A program made the translations under genes and the position numbers. The notes under the pieces were generated by a model that did no database searches, was not told the DNA's origin, and was given only the letters and a program-made list of their open reading frames with translations. Source: Norana najaformis (lineage: Eukaryota > Annelida > Clitellata > Crassiclitellata > Hormogastridae). Taken from it: a stretch of 64,000 nt of DNA. The DNA is taken from the NCBI GenBank assembly GCA_964023275.1, contig OZ029916.1, positions 12,516,607 through 12,580,606 on the forward strand, written 5' to 3'. Below, piece after piece: positions 51,321-61,299 of the stretch (positions are counted from its first letter, which is position 1; each line of letters begins with the position of its first letter).

Positions 51321-51826
51321 TGTAAGGCTATGGCCTTACATGTAGGTGCATGAACCACGTTGGTGCGCATCGGCCATGCCTACGGCATCGCAAGCGTATG
51401 GCCGAGTAGGTACGATGAACACACACTGTAGCGTGGACCGTCGAGATAGTGAGGATAGAGACTAATGCATACTGTGTAACTGTACATACTGTATTATCTT
51501 ATAATAAACCGTTATACTCGGTGGCTTAGCGGTAACGCGCTTGCTCACGGAACTTGCGGTTGCGGGTTCGACTCCGGGTAACGACCTTGGGCAAGTTGTT
51601 TACGCACACGTGCCTCTGTCACCAAGCAGTATAATTTGGTACCGGCGTAAGCTGGGAAGTAAACGGCAAGTCCTGCGATACACTGGCCCCGTGTCCAGGA
51701 CCTTGGGATTCGTCCATTGCCGGCTCAAGGCCATAGAAAAGGAGATGAGCGCCTCCCTATGTTCCTCAGGAACGGGAAAGGACTTTACTCTTTTTTACTA
51801 TACTCATTACATAGCGTAATGACACA
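51321..51826 (+). repeat. 5' LTR (220 bp) split by a SINE
   Basis: Starts TGTAAGGCTATGGCC, ends TAATGACACA. The 3' LTR is continuous where the SINE sits (TTATACTAGTTACATAGC). Confidence 0.85.
51513..51805 (+). mobile_element. tRNA-derived SINE with 7-bp target duplication
   Basis: TATACTC at 51513-51519 and 51799-51805 flanks a 279-bp body. The head has an A box TGGCTTAGCGG and a B box GGTTCGACTCC, both matching the RNA polymerase III consensus. The body contains AAAAGGAGATGAGCGCC, and the tail ends ACTTTACTCTTTTTTAC. It overlaps nothing coding. It is too long and lacks acceptor pairing for a tRNA gene. Confidence 0.8.
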
Positions 51827-51844
51827 TGGTATCACAGATCTGAA
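51827..51844 (+). promoter_or_regulatory. Primer-binding site
   Basis: TGGTATCACAGATCTGAA directly after the 5' LTR. The TGG start and TGGTATCA match the common initiator-methionine-type primer site in retroelements. Confidence 0.55.
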
Positions 51845-51944
51845 TTCATAATTGTACGCTCGACTAGGCAAAATCGGAACAGCTATCACTAGGACACTAT
51901 CGTTCGGAATCTATCGCTCTACTATCGCTGAATCACGACAAATA

Positions 51945-52470
51945 CGAATTTACGCCTTCCGGAACCGCTGCGAGTAACGGGAAGCAACTTCGCCGACAAT
52001 TGGAATCGCTTCCGCGAGCAGTGGAAAGACCGCAAACTGGCTTCAAAGCTAACCGAGGCCAATCCGGAAAAGCGTGCTGTTGTTTTTCTCAAGTGTCTCG
52101 GGACCGAGGCCTACGACACATGTAGAAGCATGCAGCTTCCTACGGGCCACAGAAAAACATCGACAGAACCGTAGAGACGGTGGGACTTTCTGCATATGCG
52201 CCGTAAATGTAACGTACGAGCGATACATGTTTTACTGGCGTGTTCAGAAGAGGGGCGCGCGGTTTGACATCTTCCTTTGTGACGTCAGAAGTATATGGCG
52301 AAATCCTGCAAGTTCGAAAGCGTAGGGAAGGCGAAGGTCCGAGATCGCATCGTCGACATCAAAGACGAAGCCACCCACCAAAACTCCTGCAGATTCGAGA
52401 GCTGACGCTGAATAAATAAATAAGGCAAGCGAATTGGTGGGACAGCAACTGAAAGCGATGGCAGAGCCAG
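51945..52470 (+). pseudogene. Gypsy gag (broken)
   Basis: Frames in order: LRVTGSNFADNWNRFREQWK, EKRAVVFLKCLGTEAYDTCR, then a shift to VNVTYERYMFYWRVQKRGAR and FDIFLCDVR. Next comes KAKVRDRIVDIKDEATHQ, and LTLNK after a further shift. These are the capsid blocks of gypsy Gag. Three or more frameshifts. Confidence 0.8.
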
Positions 52471-52554
52471 ACCAAGTCCAAGCTCCCTACTGAAAGAAGC
52501 ATTCGACAACCCGGAGTCACCGTCGCCACCGACCGCCACAGCCATCGGACTTTG

Positions 52555-52690
52555 CGGACCAAAGCACCAAAGTAGGCCAACATCGTTGTAAATACTGCAA
52601 CGAAATGCATGAAGCGCGTAAAGATATATACCCTGCACATGGCCAGGTCTGCCAACGCTGTTTTAAAAAAGCCACTTTGAATCGGTTTGC
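52555..52690 (+). pseudogene. Gypsy nucleocapsid zinc-knuckle region
   Basis: HRCKYCNEMHEARKDIYPAH and GQVCQRCFKKATLNRF match the double CxxC...H pattern of gypsy Gag ends, with some metal-binding residues lost (IYPAH for xCPA). Confidence 0.6.
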
Positions 52691-52739
52691 CAGTTGAAAC
52701 CCGTCAGCAGAAAGAATACCAGGCCTGAAGTATTAGAGC

Positions 52740-53330
52740 TAGGCCTAGACAAGGAGATAATTACGCTCGACGTTCCTGGCAACGACCAATGGTATTCGCG
52801 CTTGAAAATCGGAAACAAAACAATCCCATTACGTTGGACAGCGGAGCAACTGTTAACGTGATACCGGATGCAGTCGTCCGTGCTCTCAGTCGCATGCATG
52901 AAATTCGCACGGCAGCGACGACCCTGCGTATGTTTGACCGGTCAGAAATGCAGACGAGCGGTATGATCATGTGTAACCTTAACCATTGCGCAAGACTACA
53001 AATTAGATTTTTGCGTAATGGCCAAACACGAGCGGTCTATCCTAGGCTTCAAAGCCTGCTGATACTATTGAACGCGGCCGAGGAAAGCATATGCGAGGTG
53101 CGACCATCTCAGGCTCTCTCCTCCCCACGCAACGTAGCTCATGGCTGCATGACGGAAGCGCAAGTTCCTACTACATACGCCGATCTATTCCACTGCGTCG
53201 GTCAGCTCGAAAGCGACGTCCGTCTCGAGGTCAACGACGACGCCCCTCCGGTCCAGATGCCGCTCAGACGATTCCAGCTGGGTGTACGTGATAATTACCA
53301 GTTGGTCTACAAGCCCGGCAGTCAGTGAAT
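52740..53330 (+). pseudogene. Gypsy protease and pre-RT region
   Basis: One frame (52789-53328) carries NPITLDSGATVNVIPDAVV (aspartic protease DSGA active site), then TYADLFHCVGQLESDVRLEV and PVQMPLRRFQLGVRDN, the segment just before RT. It then joins LVYKPGSQ, the tail of RNase H, so the RT core is deleted between about 53305 and 53310. Confidence 0.8.
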
Positions 53331-53840
53331 TCTCGCTGACACACTGTCGCCCGCATAATCCTCAACCAATGATGGCGACGGTTCGCTTGAAGCTGAGGTC
53401 CCAGAGGAGCTACCGACACTAATGGACGATCAACAGCAGGAAGATTTTTACAGGATAGCCTCCCGGGGAAAGATTAATGCCATCCGAGCAGCTGCAGCGG
53501 ACGACGATGAACACCAGCAGCTGATAGGACAAATGACAGCCGAATCGCCGAATAACCCCACTGAGGTAACGGCAGCCCTAAAGCAGTACACGAGGTTCGC
53601 AGATGAACTAATTAAAAGCGGGGGGTCGCATTCAAAGGGCATGGGGTTATCAGCCCCCGGAGTGCCAAAGACGAAATCCTGACATTCAGGCAAGGCATAT
53701 CGGCGCTAATGACTGCATCAGACGCGCTCGAGAGGCCGTGTTTTCTCTGGCATAACGGTTACGATAAAAGATCTCGTTGCAAAATGTGACATCTGCTCCC
53801 GTTTGCAAACAGAGTCCCAAAAGGAACCTCTGATGCCGCA
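53331..53840 (+). pseudogene. Gypsy RNase H end and integrase zinc-binding region
   Basis: After ILADTLSPA the frame 53422-53682 gives MDDQQQEDFYRIASRGKINA, AAAADDDEHQQLIGQM and ALKQYTRFADELIKSGG. Shifted frames give ITVTIKDLVAKCDICSRLQT and SQKEPLMPHPAPVRPPR, the CxxC part of the integrase HHCC domain. The integrase core is missing. Confidence 0.8.
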
Positions 53841-54077
53841 CCCAGCACCAGTTCGACCACCGAGGCTCAAACAAGCACAACCCACGACAGGGTCAAGCCT
53901 CGAAACAGAATAAAGAACGCGTATTGACGCACAGTGAAGAAGCCTGCCCGATACAGGGCTAAAACAAACACTGGAAAATACGGAAACGATTTAGTAGAAG
54001 CAGACACGTAGATATATTTACAGATCGGCTTTCACGTAGACACAGGTAGATATAGCCCTGACATTTAATTAGCCTGT

Positions 54078-54088
54078 CGAAAGGGAAA
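54078..54088 (+). promoter_or_regulatory. Polypurine tract
   Basis: CGAAAGGGAAA lies immediately before the 3' LTR start TGTAAGGG. Confidence 0.75.
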
Positions 54089-54914
54089 TGTAAGGGTACG
54101 GCCTTAGGTCCGTGAATCCCATTTGTTAGCATAGAACACGCCTACGGCATCGCAAGCGTATGGCCGAGTTAAGCACGACGAATACAAACTCTGTCCCTTC
54201 CAAAGCCCTACCTGCCCCTTCCAAAGCCCTATCTGTCCCTTCCAAAGCCCTACCTGCACCTCAACGCGGCGGAAGGGTGAACAGCCAAGTAAGAGATCGC
54301 CTAGCGAGGCTATGTCATCAGTGGAGAAGGCTCAAGCCGAAGCACCACCTAGGGCTTTACGCGAGGTGGACAGGTTCGCTAGGAACTCTGAAAACGGCTG
54401 GCCAACGCAGGAGGCGGGTGCTGGAAGGACACCCTAGGGCGTATGAGGCTCAACCAGGGCCCACCGGCTTCCTTACCCTGCCAGGAGAGGAATGGTCACC
54501 ACCTGGTTACAGGACCTAGAAATCTGAACAAATGAGCCACACACGTGTCGAGGATGGAGAGCGACAGACTACCGGCGAGGGCACTCTACCATCATGTAGA
54601 GGGAACAAGGAGCCGGGGGAGGCAGATAAAGACCTGGATGGACAACATAAGGGAAGACCTGCAGTCAAGGGGAGTGGACATCACAGCAGCCGTGGGGCTA
54701 GCGAGGGACAGAACAGCGTGGAGGCATTTCGTTCAGACCTCATCGTCGGCTATAGCCTGACGGACGAGAGAAAAGAAGAAGAAGAAATACAAACTCTAAC
54801 GTGGACTGTGGAGATAGTCAGGTTAGCTAGGATAGACACTAGTGCGTACTGTGTAACTGTACATGTAGTATCTTTCAGTAAACCGTTATACTAGTTACAT
54901 AGCATAATGACACA
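54089..54914 (+). repeat. 3' LTR (221 bp) split by a LINE fragment
   Basis: Starts TGTAAGGGTACGGCC, ends TAATGACACA. Its two halves are separated by the insertion 54193-54785. Confidence 0.85.
54181..54797 (+). mobile_element. 5'-truncated LINE fragment in the 3' LTR, 12-bp target duplication
   Basis: AATACAAACTCT at 54181-54192 and 54786-54797 flanks a 593-bp insert. Its start holds three copies of a ~24-bp CCCTTCCAAAGCCCTA unit. The end encodes MESDRLPARALYHHVEGTRS, RGRQIKTWMDNIREDL and ARDRTAWRHFVQTSS, the C-terminus of an RTE/EN-RT type LINE, followed by a GAAAAGAAGAAGAA tail. Confidence 0.8.
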
Positions 54915-55138
54915 GAGGTATACTGATTTTCTGATTGTTGTGAAGTTCCGATAATGAAACCATCAATGAATTTAAGCAAACTGTACATGAAGGAGTAACA
55001 AGTCTTGATGTGTCTTTGTTTATGTTGTCATGTTTAGTAAATTCATTCGACCTGCCTTACGTTATTATTAAAATTCTGTTAATTTTCTTGTGAAAACACA
55101 ATAAAACATTGTAAGATGTACAAATCTGTAGAACTTAC

Positions 55139-55321
55139 CAGAAATGCAATTACGAGGAAAAAGATCAAGTGAAGACCAATATACAATGATGATAAAATGG
55201 TAAGAGCAACTTTATCTGCCCAGATAACACGCGTTGGACAGCAGAGGTTAATAACGGGCGCTATGGCATGCCAGATACAGATAAAGCACAGAACAGCCAT
55301 GCAGCCAAGAATATATTTGTC
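55139..55321 (-). CDS. Candidate internal exon of a host membrane protein
   Basis: The stretch is flanked on the minus strand by an acceptor (AATTTGTTAAACAG) and a donor (GTAAGTTCT), is exactly 61 codons long and open in phase 0. It encodes two hydrophobic segments, CMAVLCFICIWHAIAPVINL and ALTILSSLYIGLHLIFFLVI, separated by PTRVIWADKV. It does not resemble any mobile-element protein I know. The gene family is not recognised; neighbouring exons were not found in the window. Confidence 0.5.
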
Positions 55322-56700
55322 CTGTTTAACAAATTAAAAAAATTTAGTTCTTTTAATAACTGCAGCAACAAATGAACTAATTATATTAATAAAAATATGT
55401 CAGCTGAATTATACAATGACAGTGGACCCTAATTCGTAACTACTAAAATTAAGAATTAGGGTGAGAGCCAAAAACAACATGACATACTGTTTAAAATAAA
55501 TTCTGCTAGAGCACGCAATTAAACAACCATTTCAAACTTAACTCATCAATGAGATGAGTACTGTTTTCGGGCTATGAGCAATTTGACTGTAAAAAGCCCT
55601 ATAAATTTAATCAGTTAAACAATTTAAATTTGTGATTTTTATCTCAATCAGTTCTTGACCCACATACATGAAGTAAACAGTACTCTAGCATTTTATCTCA
55701 TCTTTCCATCCATCCGATCTTTTTTAAATTTTGGTGCACTCACAATTACCCGAAACTGTACCCCAATGCAATTTTTTTTACTTTTCATGTTTAAGCCTTG
55801 ATAAAACAAATTTATAGTGACAACATCATGTTGTGTGAGCAAAAAATGTGCAGAAAATAATTCCAAAACACAAAATAAATTGTGGCAAAACCTCCAACCC
55901 CAACCTTCAACCTCCAAACTCAACCTCCAACCTCAACCTAAAACCTCAACCTCCAACCTCAAACTCCAACCTCAACCAGGTTAAACGCCTATAAAAGGAC
56001 GAGTTGATGCAGAGTAGCGGAGCGAGACGACGAAGACTAGGATGTAAGAGCGGCAAAGAGGTCAGCAGTCGCGGTCTGTCAGCAGTTGTCGCAGCGTTTG
56101 AGTTCGACTCCGCAGTCGCGCTTTAGCTAGTTGGTCGGTCGAGTTGAGTCCTTGAAATAGTTTTGTGGTTCAGTCGAGTAGTAGTTTAGTCGTTATGTGT
56201 AATTGTACTTCAAATGTCATAATTGCAGTTTTAAGTTGCGGATAATAAACGATCGAAACATGAAGATCTTGTTGCTCAGCCTCCTGATAGACCATGGGAG
56301 CCTTGCCACGCGGACCGACCCCAAAACGGCGCTGATTAGGTCAACCTGGTTAACGTTTGGATCAGCCACCAAGAGGAAACACATCTTGTCGTCTGTCCCA
56401 AGATTTTGAAAATATTTGTATAAATCAAGGGGATACATTTTTATATTTAGACCTTAGCAGTAAAGTGATGGAAAGATAATAAAACGCATGAAAAGATGTT
56501 TGAACTTTTCACATCTTAGTCAGTTTTTGACATACAGACATAAGGTCAACACAATTCTTTAGCATTTTATCTTCTCTTCCCACTGATCCAGTTTTTGAAC
56601 AAATCTTCGAGTACCCAAGGTTGCCCATGCCACCCAGACCCAAACATATGTACCGCAAACACTCTCACAATATCAAACGATGCTACATGTACAATAACAG
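55322..56700. other. Non-coding; CCTCAA minisatellite beside a promoter-like stretch
   Basis: After AT-rich sequence there is a (CCTCAA/CCTCCAA)n block at 55892-55979, then CCTATAAAAGG (55989) and a GC-richer ~240 bp ending ATAATAAACGATCGAAACA. The layout (TATA, AATAAA ~240 bp later, CA end) could be an LTR, but no second copy is present. Confidence 0.4.
55892..55979. repeat. (CCTCAA/CCTCCAA)n minisatellite
   Basis: Irregular repeats of AACCTCAACCTCCAACCTCA; the other strand is G-rich (GGTTGAGGTTGGAGG). Confidence 0.85.
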
Positions 56701-57530
56701 GTCAGCAAGAAAAACTACAACATGCCAGACATCCAGAGCAGAAAACAGACTGATGTTTCCTTTTCAAATATTTGGTAGCTTTAAATAAAACTGGCTTGAC
56801 GAATGCTTGATTGACAGTGAATCGACAATGGATGATCTCTTCGAATATGGCTGAAGCTTCCTGGATCAACTCTCTTCTCTCAATAGACTGCACTAAACAG
56901 TTTTCGGATGACAATTTAGCACTGAAAATTTTAACAGCTGTTTTGACGTGATATACAATCAAATGAAGGTGCCATGAACTGATCCCTTGTCAGGATCCTT
57001 GAAATCCAGGGATCATTCAGTGAGAAATTGATTGACCTGTAGCCATACACCTGAGGTTGGATCTTGTAGCCTATCATGAGGTTGATAACATGATGCTGAC
57101 AAATGTACTCTTCTCCAGAGTATAAGTAGGGTTCTGATTTTTCTGCCTGATTGCTGTGCAGCTGAGCTACTTTGCCCGGCACACAGACTGGTTTGTTCAA
57201 CTGGTACCTCAGCGAAACTCATCTAAAGTCCAAAAATGGTACCTAATTGGTAGTACACCCCGGACACCTAGAGGAGAAACAGGAAATCTGATACTTTTTC
57301 AATTCAATATATGGTGCTTGTACTAATAGCAACCAAGTCTGACCCACATTCATTCCTATTACACACACCTAGCAAATGCAGTGTCTGAACTCGGTGACGA
57401 TGTTGGAATGTTCTTCAGCCAAAGTCACTTCACATCCATCACTTGATCCATCTGACAAGTATTCATTGTAAGATGTATTGAAAATGACATCATCAGACGT
57501 CAATTCCTCAAGCATTTGTCAAATTTCGTG
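56700..57530 (-). other. Unrecognised coding-like region
   Basis: Minus frames 57200-56931 and 56962-56702 overlap (VYGYRSINFSLNDPWISRIL, then KIFSAKLSSENCLVQSIERR, LIQEASAIFEEIIHCRFTVN). Farther up a frame ends EELTSDDVIFNTSYNEYLSD and an acidic stretch. They might be one decayed gene. I do not recognise the family. Confidence 0.35.
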
Positions 57531-58160
57531 GTCAGAATAGGCGTGAGCCTTGTTTCATTTATATATGTGATTTAAATGTTCGATTCGATTGGTTGTTTTC
57601 TGTTAATATCCCAATTTTAAATTCATAAATAAAATTCAGTATATGTAAAGGGGGTTTGAGCATAGCAGACATTCTGTCGCATGTAGGAGACCACCGACTC
57701 CCAGCTGCCACTCTTAGCCACATTTCTCATCCCGCGCCCAAAACGGCCCACACTGGCAGGCCAGCCAACCCAAATGTTCCAGTGCCAAGGGGCCGGTCCG
57801 AGCTCCTCCACGAGGCTGGCCACACAATTGCAGAAATTTATGGGAAGGAGTATACTAGGGCAGTCCTTATTTTTTGACTTTGAAATTCCAACTTCCCACC
57901 AGCCCAAATAATTCCCATATGGTAGAAAATAAACTCTGCCAAAATACCGGTAACTAAGTTTGGTCAATATTCAGGGTATGCTCAATCAAAACTGTTTTGT
58001 TTCACCTAGAAGAGCTTTCAGTTGTCAATACTAATAGAACCATGTTAATCAAATAACTGTACAATATGTTGTGCGACATATGACAAACAGTGGAAAAACA
58101 TGAGAAATGGAACAAATTAATGTTGACAAAGTAAAACTAATGCCAGTAACACAGTCTTAG
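57531..58160. other. No gene recognised
   Basis: A 73-codon plus frame (57656-57877) and a 114-codon minus frame cover the same DNA. Neither has a known motif and both may be chance. Confidence 0.4.
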
Positions 58161-58165
58161 CCTGT

Positions 58166-59300
58166 TTAGTTATCAGGATCGAGGAGAGTTGCCTTCTTGC
58201 AATCTGGGTAGCACTTTCAGTGTTCCTTGACTGTTTGTAGAGCGAACTGCGTTTGTTCTTCACTTCTGGTTAGCAAAGCATTGTATTGTAGCAGACTCGG
58301 CGTAGAGTAGTTGTCCGACCCTCGTAGGTAAGGCTCCAGTGGTCTGCAGGAGACGAAGTCAACAAGAGTTGGAGTTTCCAACGTTTTATTCATCGAACAC
58401 AACGATTCTTTTTGCATCCACACTGTCCGTAATTCTTGCTGGTCCGTAATTTTTGCCACACACACTTGCAGCTGTCTAGCCCTTATATAGGCAGTCGGGT
58501 GTTAAATATATCGCCTTATAAAAAATTAGATATAATGCCTTATAAAAAGTCACAGACATTGCCTTATAAAAATTAGATCATTGCACCCAGGGCAGGGTCA
58601 TGCCGGTTTCTAAGGTTGGAGGGGGTACAACTGTTACATTCTTCCTGCATCAGTGCCACCACGTGTTCTTCAGTATCATTGGCAACCAGCAGATCTTGGA
58701 CAACTTCCTCAGCCTGCATGTAGTCAGGATTTTTCAGCCAGATGTTAGGGTAAACTGTAAGGAACAAATCTGGAATGGAAAGAATCTGGAAGAAATTTCA
58801 AGTGTTCCCTGTCACAAAGTCTTTTTTCATGGATCTGAGACTGGTCTAGAAAATTTCTCTTTAGAGGATCCATTTCTGCAGTGTGACTGAGTACTTCTAC
58901 CATAACCCTTTTCTCGGATATGTCAACATCTTGATCAAAGAAGGCTAGTGCCACCAGCTCCCCAGTGAAATAACATAGCGGCCCACACAACTTCGTCAGT
59001 AGCTGCTGGCGATTCATCTGCCACCAGCTGTTTCTACAGGTGCGAATCACTGGCTGGCGCTGCCACTGGCAAGCATGGCGCTGCCACTGGCAAGCATGAC
59101 AGGAACATGGCTTGATGTATGCACCGACACCAAATACACAGAAGTTCCCAAGACCTGGCTTGCATTTTTCGCTTTGTAAATGTGAAGCCAGCATCTCTGA
59201 ACAAGAAGATTTTCAATGCATACAATAATCTGGCCATGAACCATGCATAGTACATATCAGCTTCATTCACGTAGTACCAATGAAGAAGTGTATTGGACAT
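58166..59300 (-). pseudogene. Decayed transposon-linked protein of unknown function
   Basis: Minus frames: MSNTLLHWYYVNEADMYYAW, FMARLLYALKIFLFRDAGFT, QQLLTKLCGPLCYFTGELVA, LAFFDQDVDISEKRVMVEVL, VYPNIWLKNPDYMQAEEVVQ, DLLVANDTEEHVVALMQEE. After a 352-bp insertion it continues YNALLTRSEEQTQFALQTVK, then CYPDCKKATLLDPDN and a stop. I recall similar block sets in repeated proteins of invertebrates, but have no function for them. A 24-bp tandem duplication (59052-59098) lies in it. Confidence 0.55.
58287..58638 (-). mobile_element. Solo LTR-like insert, 352 bp
   Basis: On the minus strand it runs TGTAACAG...CTGCTACA, contains CCTATATAAGGGC and, ~100 bp later, GAATAAAACG, so it has promoter and poly(A) signals in LTR order. 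Coding resumes in register after it (MQEE then YNALL). No exact target duplication is visible. Confidence 0.6.
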
Positions 59301-59439
59301 ACCCTAAATGTAGACTGAACACAACTTTTTTTTCAGTAAGCAGTTTAATGGAGGAGCATTAGATGGGCAGGTGAGAGATAAGAAAACCAAAAATGTTTCC
59401 TCTGTAAATAAGGACCACCCTAGGGTATATCTCAGGTAT

Positions 59440-59710
59440 AATGAAGGGTACAAACGTGTGCGACTGGCTCGTTCTACGATCTGCTTAAATCGGTGGTAAG
59501 AGTTGCCTTGAAGACTACTGTAAGGTCCACCTGGCAAGACTATGCAAGGGACGAGGAACGAGATCATGTATGGTATGTGCGAAGGCAGTAAAGAATGCAA
59601 CAGAGCTTTGCCGGGGGTGTGGCTATCAAGCTGCCAAGACTAAAAATGGGCGCGACTGGCGCCGAGGCTTCCGAGACGACTGGAAACGCCTAGCAGCGAC
59701 TGAGGTTTAG
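59440..59710 (+). pseudogene. Zinc-ribbon-like small ORF remnant
   Basis: A frame open from 59489 reads SCLEDYCKVHLARLCKGRGT, RSCMVCAKAVKNATELCRGC and GRDWRRGFRDDWKRLAATEV, then stops. CxxC...CxxC suggests zinc binding. Orientation and position match the Polinton coding strand; whether it belongs to that element is inference. Confidence 0.4.
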
Positions 59711-59811
59711 GAATACACAATTAGGTACACCCATATCGCAACGCGATGACTATGGACGAGTACACTGACAAGTTCTTGAACACGATCAAGCAGCTGGTTC
59801 TCTGGGCCATT

Positions 59812-61298
59812 GTGTAATTGTAATTACGACAATTTATATAGCATCGTTAGTAGCTTGCTACTTCTTGGGTGTTTTACAAAGTCAAAAGTCAGCCCAAGAA
59901 CTAAGAGTTATGCATCAAATACAATTTCAGCTGTTTTTTTAAAGAGGTTGACACTTTTGGACTCCCGAATGGATGCCGGAAAGCTGTTCCAGGCACACGG
60001 ACCAACGACCCGAAAGGCCCGATCACCTATTCTAGTCTTAGTTGCTGGTACAAAGACATTGGCGGAGTTTGATGATCGCAGTCGCAGTCGGTTGGGGTCA
60101 TCAGATAGTGGCCTGATGCTGTCTGCAAGATAGCGTGGTGCACAGTTGTTCAGACATTTGTACGCAAGAAGACAAAGTTTGAATTTCACGCGCTCGGCGA
60201 TCCTTAGCCACTGAAGTTGGTCCTGAAGCACGAGTGTGATATGGTCGGATCTGCTAGTCCGAGTGGCCAGACGAGCAGCGGCGTTGAAGACTGCCTGAAG
60301 CCGAAGGGTTCTGCACTGTGGCAAGCCAGCGAAGGCAACGTTGCAGCAGTCGATTTGGCTTAGGACCAGACTTTGTACGAATTACGTCCTTTGTGAGGGA
60401 CCGAGAGACAGACCTTAGCTGTCTCAGGATGGCGAAGCTGGTCCTCACAAGTCCTGTAATGTGTGATGTCATTGAGAGGTCACTGTCAAGTAGGAGGCCG
60501 AGATCACAAACCTCAATCGCTGGCTGAACAGCACATTCACTGATGAAGAAAGGGCTAGTATCTAATTTGTCCACCCTACGTGAAGATAAGCACCAGAGAA
60601 ATTCTGACTTGGATGAATTCAGCTGGAGCCGATTGCATTTCATCCAGTCAGCGACGTCATTGAAGCAGCTCATTGACACGGTCCTTAGGTGCTGGACATC
60701 AGTGTCATCAGGGCGACAGGAGCTGTAGATTTGAGAGTCGTCGGCATAGAGATGACCATGCAGACCGTGCTTGGATATTATATGTAGGATGTCGGCAGTA
60801 TAGAGGAGGAAAAGAATGGGTACCAGAACTGAGCCTTGAGGGATGCCACAGGTTAGAATAGTAGGTGTGGAGGAGGAGCAGGCATGACGGACACTTTGCT
60901 GTCTACCTGTCAGGTAAGACGTCATCCACTCAAGCACGGTGGATGACATGCCATAAGACAAATGTAGTCGGTGAAGGAGAATGCAGTGGTCAACTGTGTC
61001 GAATGCAGCAGACAGGTCCAGAAGACACAGAAGAGAGAAGTTTCCGGAGTCAATTGCGGTGAGTTTGCCAGAGAGAATATGTGCGAGAGCCGTCTTTATG
61101 GAATGGGAAGCACGGTAGGCCGACTGTCTTTCTGGGAGCAGGTTGTTGATGTTGAGGTAGCTGACAAGTTGCCTGTCTACGACCCTTTCTAGCATTTTAG
61201 ATAGAACAGACAAGTTAGATATTGGCCGATAAGTTTTTGCATCAGTGGTGTCTAAACCCGGTTTCTTTAGCAGCGGAGTGATAGTTGCAACTTTAAAG
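59812..61298 (-). mobile_element. L2-clade LINE (family E), 5'-truncated, inserted in Polinton remnant
   Basis: The 3' tail is at 59812-59850 (minus: GATGCTATATAAATTGTCG, then AATTACAATTA). RT 61213-60254 is a 319-codon frame: YRPISNLSVLSKMLERVV, ERQSAYRASHSIKTALAHIL, LCLLDLSAAFDTVDHCILL, ILTCGIPQGSVLVPILF, HGHLYADDSQIYSSCRP and CDLGLLLDSDLSM. The YADD box is intact. 60324-59908 continues with LQAVFNAAARLATRTSRSDH and GPCAWNSFPASIRESKSVNL. One frame change near 60290. It is the best-preserved RT in the window. Truncated at the RT N-terminus (AAFKVATITPLLKKPG). Confidence 0.85.
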
Positions 61299-61299
61299 G

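Larger units (their letters stand above)
51316..54919 (+). mobile_element. Gypsy-like LTR retrotransposon with both LTRs and GAGGT duplication
   Basis: GAGGT at 51316-51320 and 54915-54919 flanks an element running TGTAAGG...GACACA. The 5' LTR (51321-51826) and 3' LTR (54089-54914) share CCTACGGCATCGCAAGCGTA, TATGGCCGAGT, TACTGTGTAACTGTACAT and AAACCGTTATACT. Without later insertions they are about 220 and 221 bp. The interior holds gag, zinc knuckle, protease and fragments of pol, with RT core, most of RNase H and the integrase core deleted. It is a non-autonomous, dead copy. Confidence 0.9.

Noticed and set aside
51520..51600. tRNA gene
   Set aside because: A and B boxes are perfect, but the sequence lacks a pairing acceptor stem, is followed by ~200 bp of SINE body, and is flanked by a 7-bp target duplication.
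60318..61192. Several plus frames opposite LINE E
   Set aside because: Antisense to the intact RT frame; no motif.
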